A stretch of DNA of 6,474 bases from Lentisphaeria bacterium UBA1829 (GTDB taxonomy: Bacteria; Verrucomicrobiota; Lentisphaeria; Victivallales; UBA1829). Each line of letters opens with the position of its first letter. Within the stretch, counting starts at the first letter, position 1. Below, piece by piece: positions 6,470 through 6,474 of the stretch. The translations under genes were made by a program, and so were the position numbers. The notes beneath the pieces are model-generated. The model was not told the origin of the DNA, searched no databases, and worked only from the letters and a program-made list of their open reading frames with translations. The stretch lies in assembly GCA_002338895.1 (NCBI GenBank), contig DDJH01000210.1, forward strand, positions 23,311 through 29,784. Reading direction: 5' to 3'.

Positions 6470-6474
6470 TAGTT

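Noticed and set aside
1..6474. CRISPR array, tRNA/rRNA, insertion sequence or prophage
   Set aside because: No regularly spaced direct repeats, no transposase or integrase-like translation and no structural RNA motif was seen on either strand.

Overview
All four genes in this window lie on the minus strand and are packed nose to tail, with gaps of 2, 23 and 16 bases. Read in transcription order (right to left) they are: a GntR/LacI hybrid sugar-responsive regulator, a type IV pilin/pseudopilin-like protein, a secreted BNR/Asp-box beta-propeller protein with GH74-like features, and a secreted GH106-type alpha-L-rhamnosidase-like enzyme that runs off the left edge. The most likely reading is one operon with its promoter in the 60 bases at the right edge, just upstream of the regulator.

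The organism is most likely a member of the Lentisphaerota (Victivallis-like) or a close relative in the PVC superphylum. The main clue is the pseudopilin: an N-terminus of the type KKFTLVELL, then a 'SC..NLK..G.A...Y' segment, a 'YAMNSGL' segment and a C-terminal 'NILFVDGHV' segment. Genomes of that group carry very many such proteins. A winged-helix GntR reader fused to a LacI-type sugar sensor, placed next to secreted glycosidases, also fits. The base composition is moderately GC-rich. The assignment rests on protein style only.

Layout: 6415-6474 holds a putative promoter with a perfect 10-bp palindrome between candidate -35 and -10 boxes. 5356-6414 is the regulator. 4565-5353 is the pseudopilin. 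2163-4541 is the propeller protein (792 aa, ten canonical Asp boxes). 1-2146 is the partial GH106 enzyme (715 residues visible, no stop in the window). There is no gene-free stretch over 300 bases, and I see no RNA gene, CRISPR, insertion sequence or phage feature.

Working model (inference): the regulator senses a sugar released from a rhamnose-containing polysaccharide and controls its own operon. The two exported enzymes would attack that glycan, GH106 by removing alpha-L-rhamnose and the propeller protein by binding or cutting the backbone or another linkage. The pseudopilin's role is unknown. Its place between the regulator and the hydrolases raises the possibility that such proteins help export or display enzymes, or bind substrate, at the cell surface.
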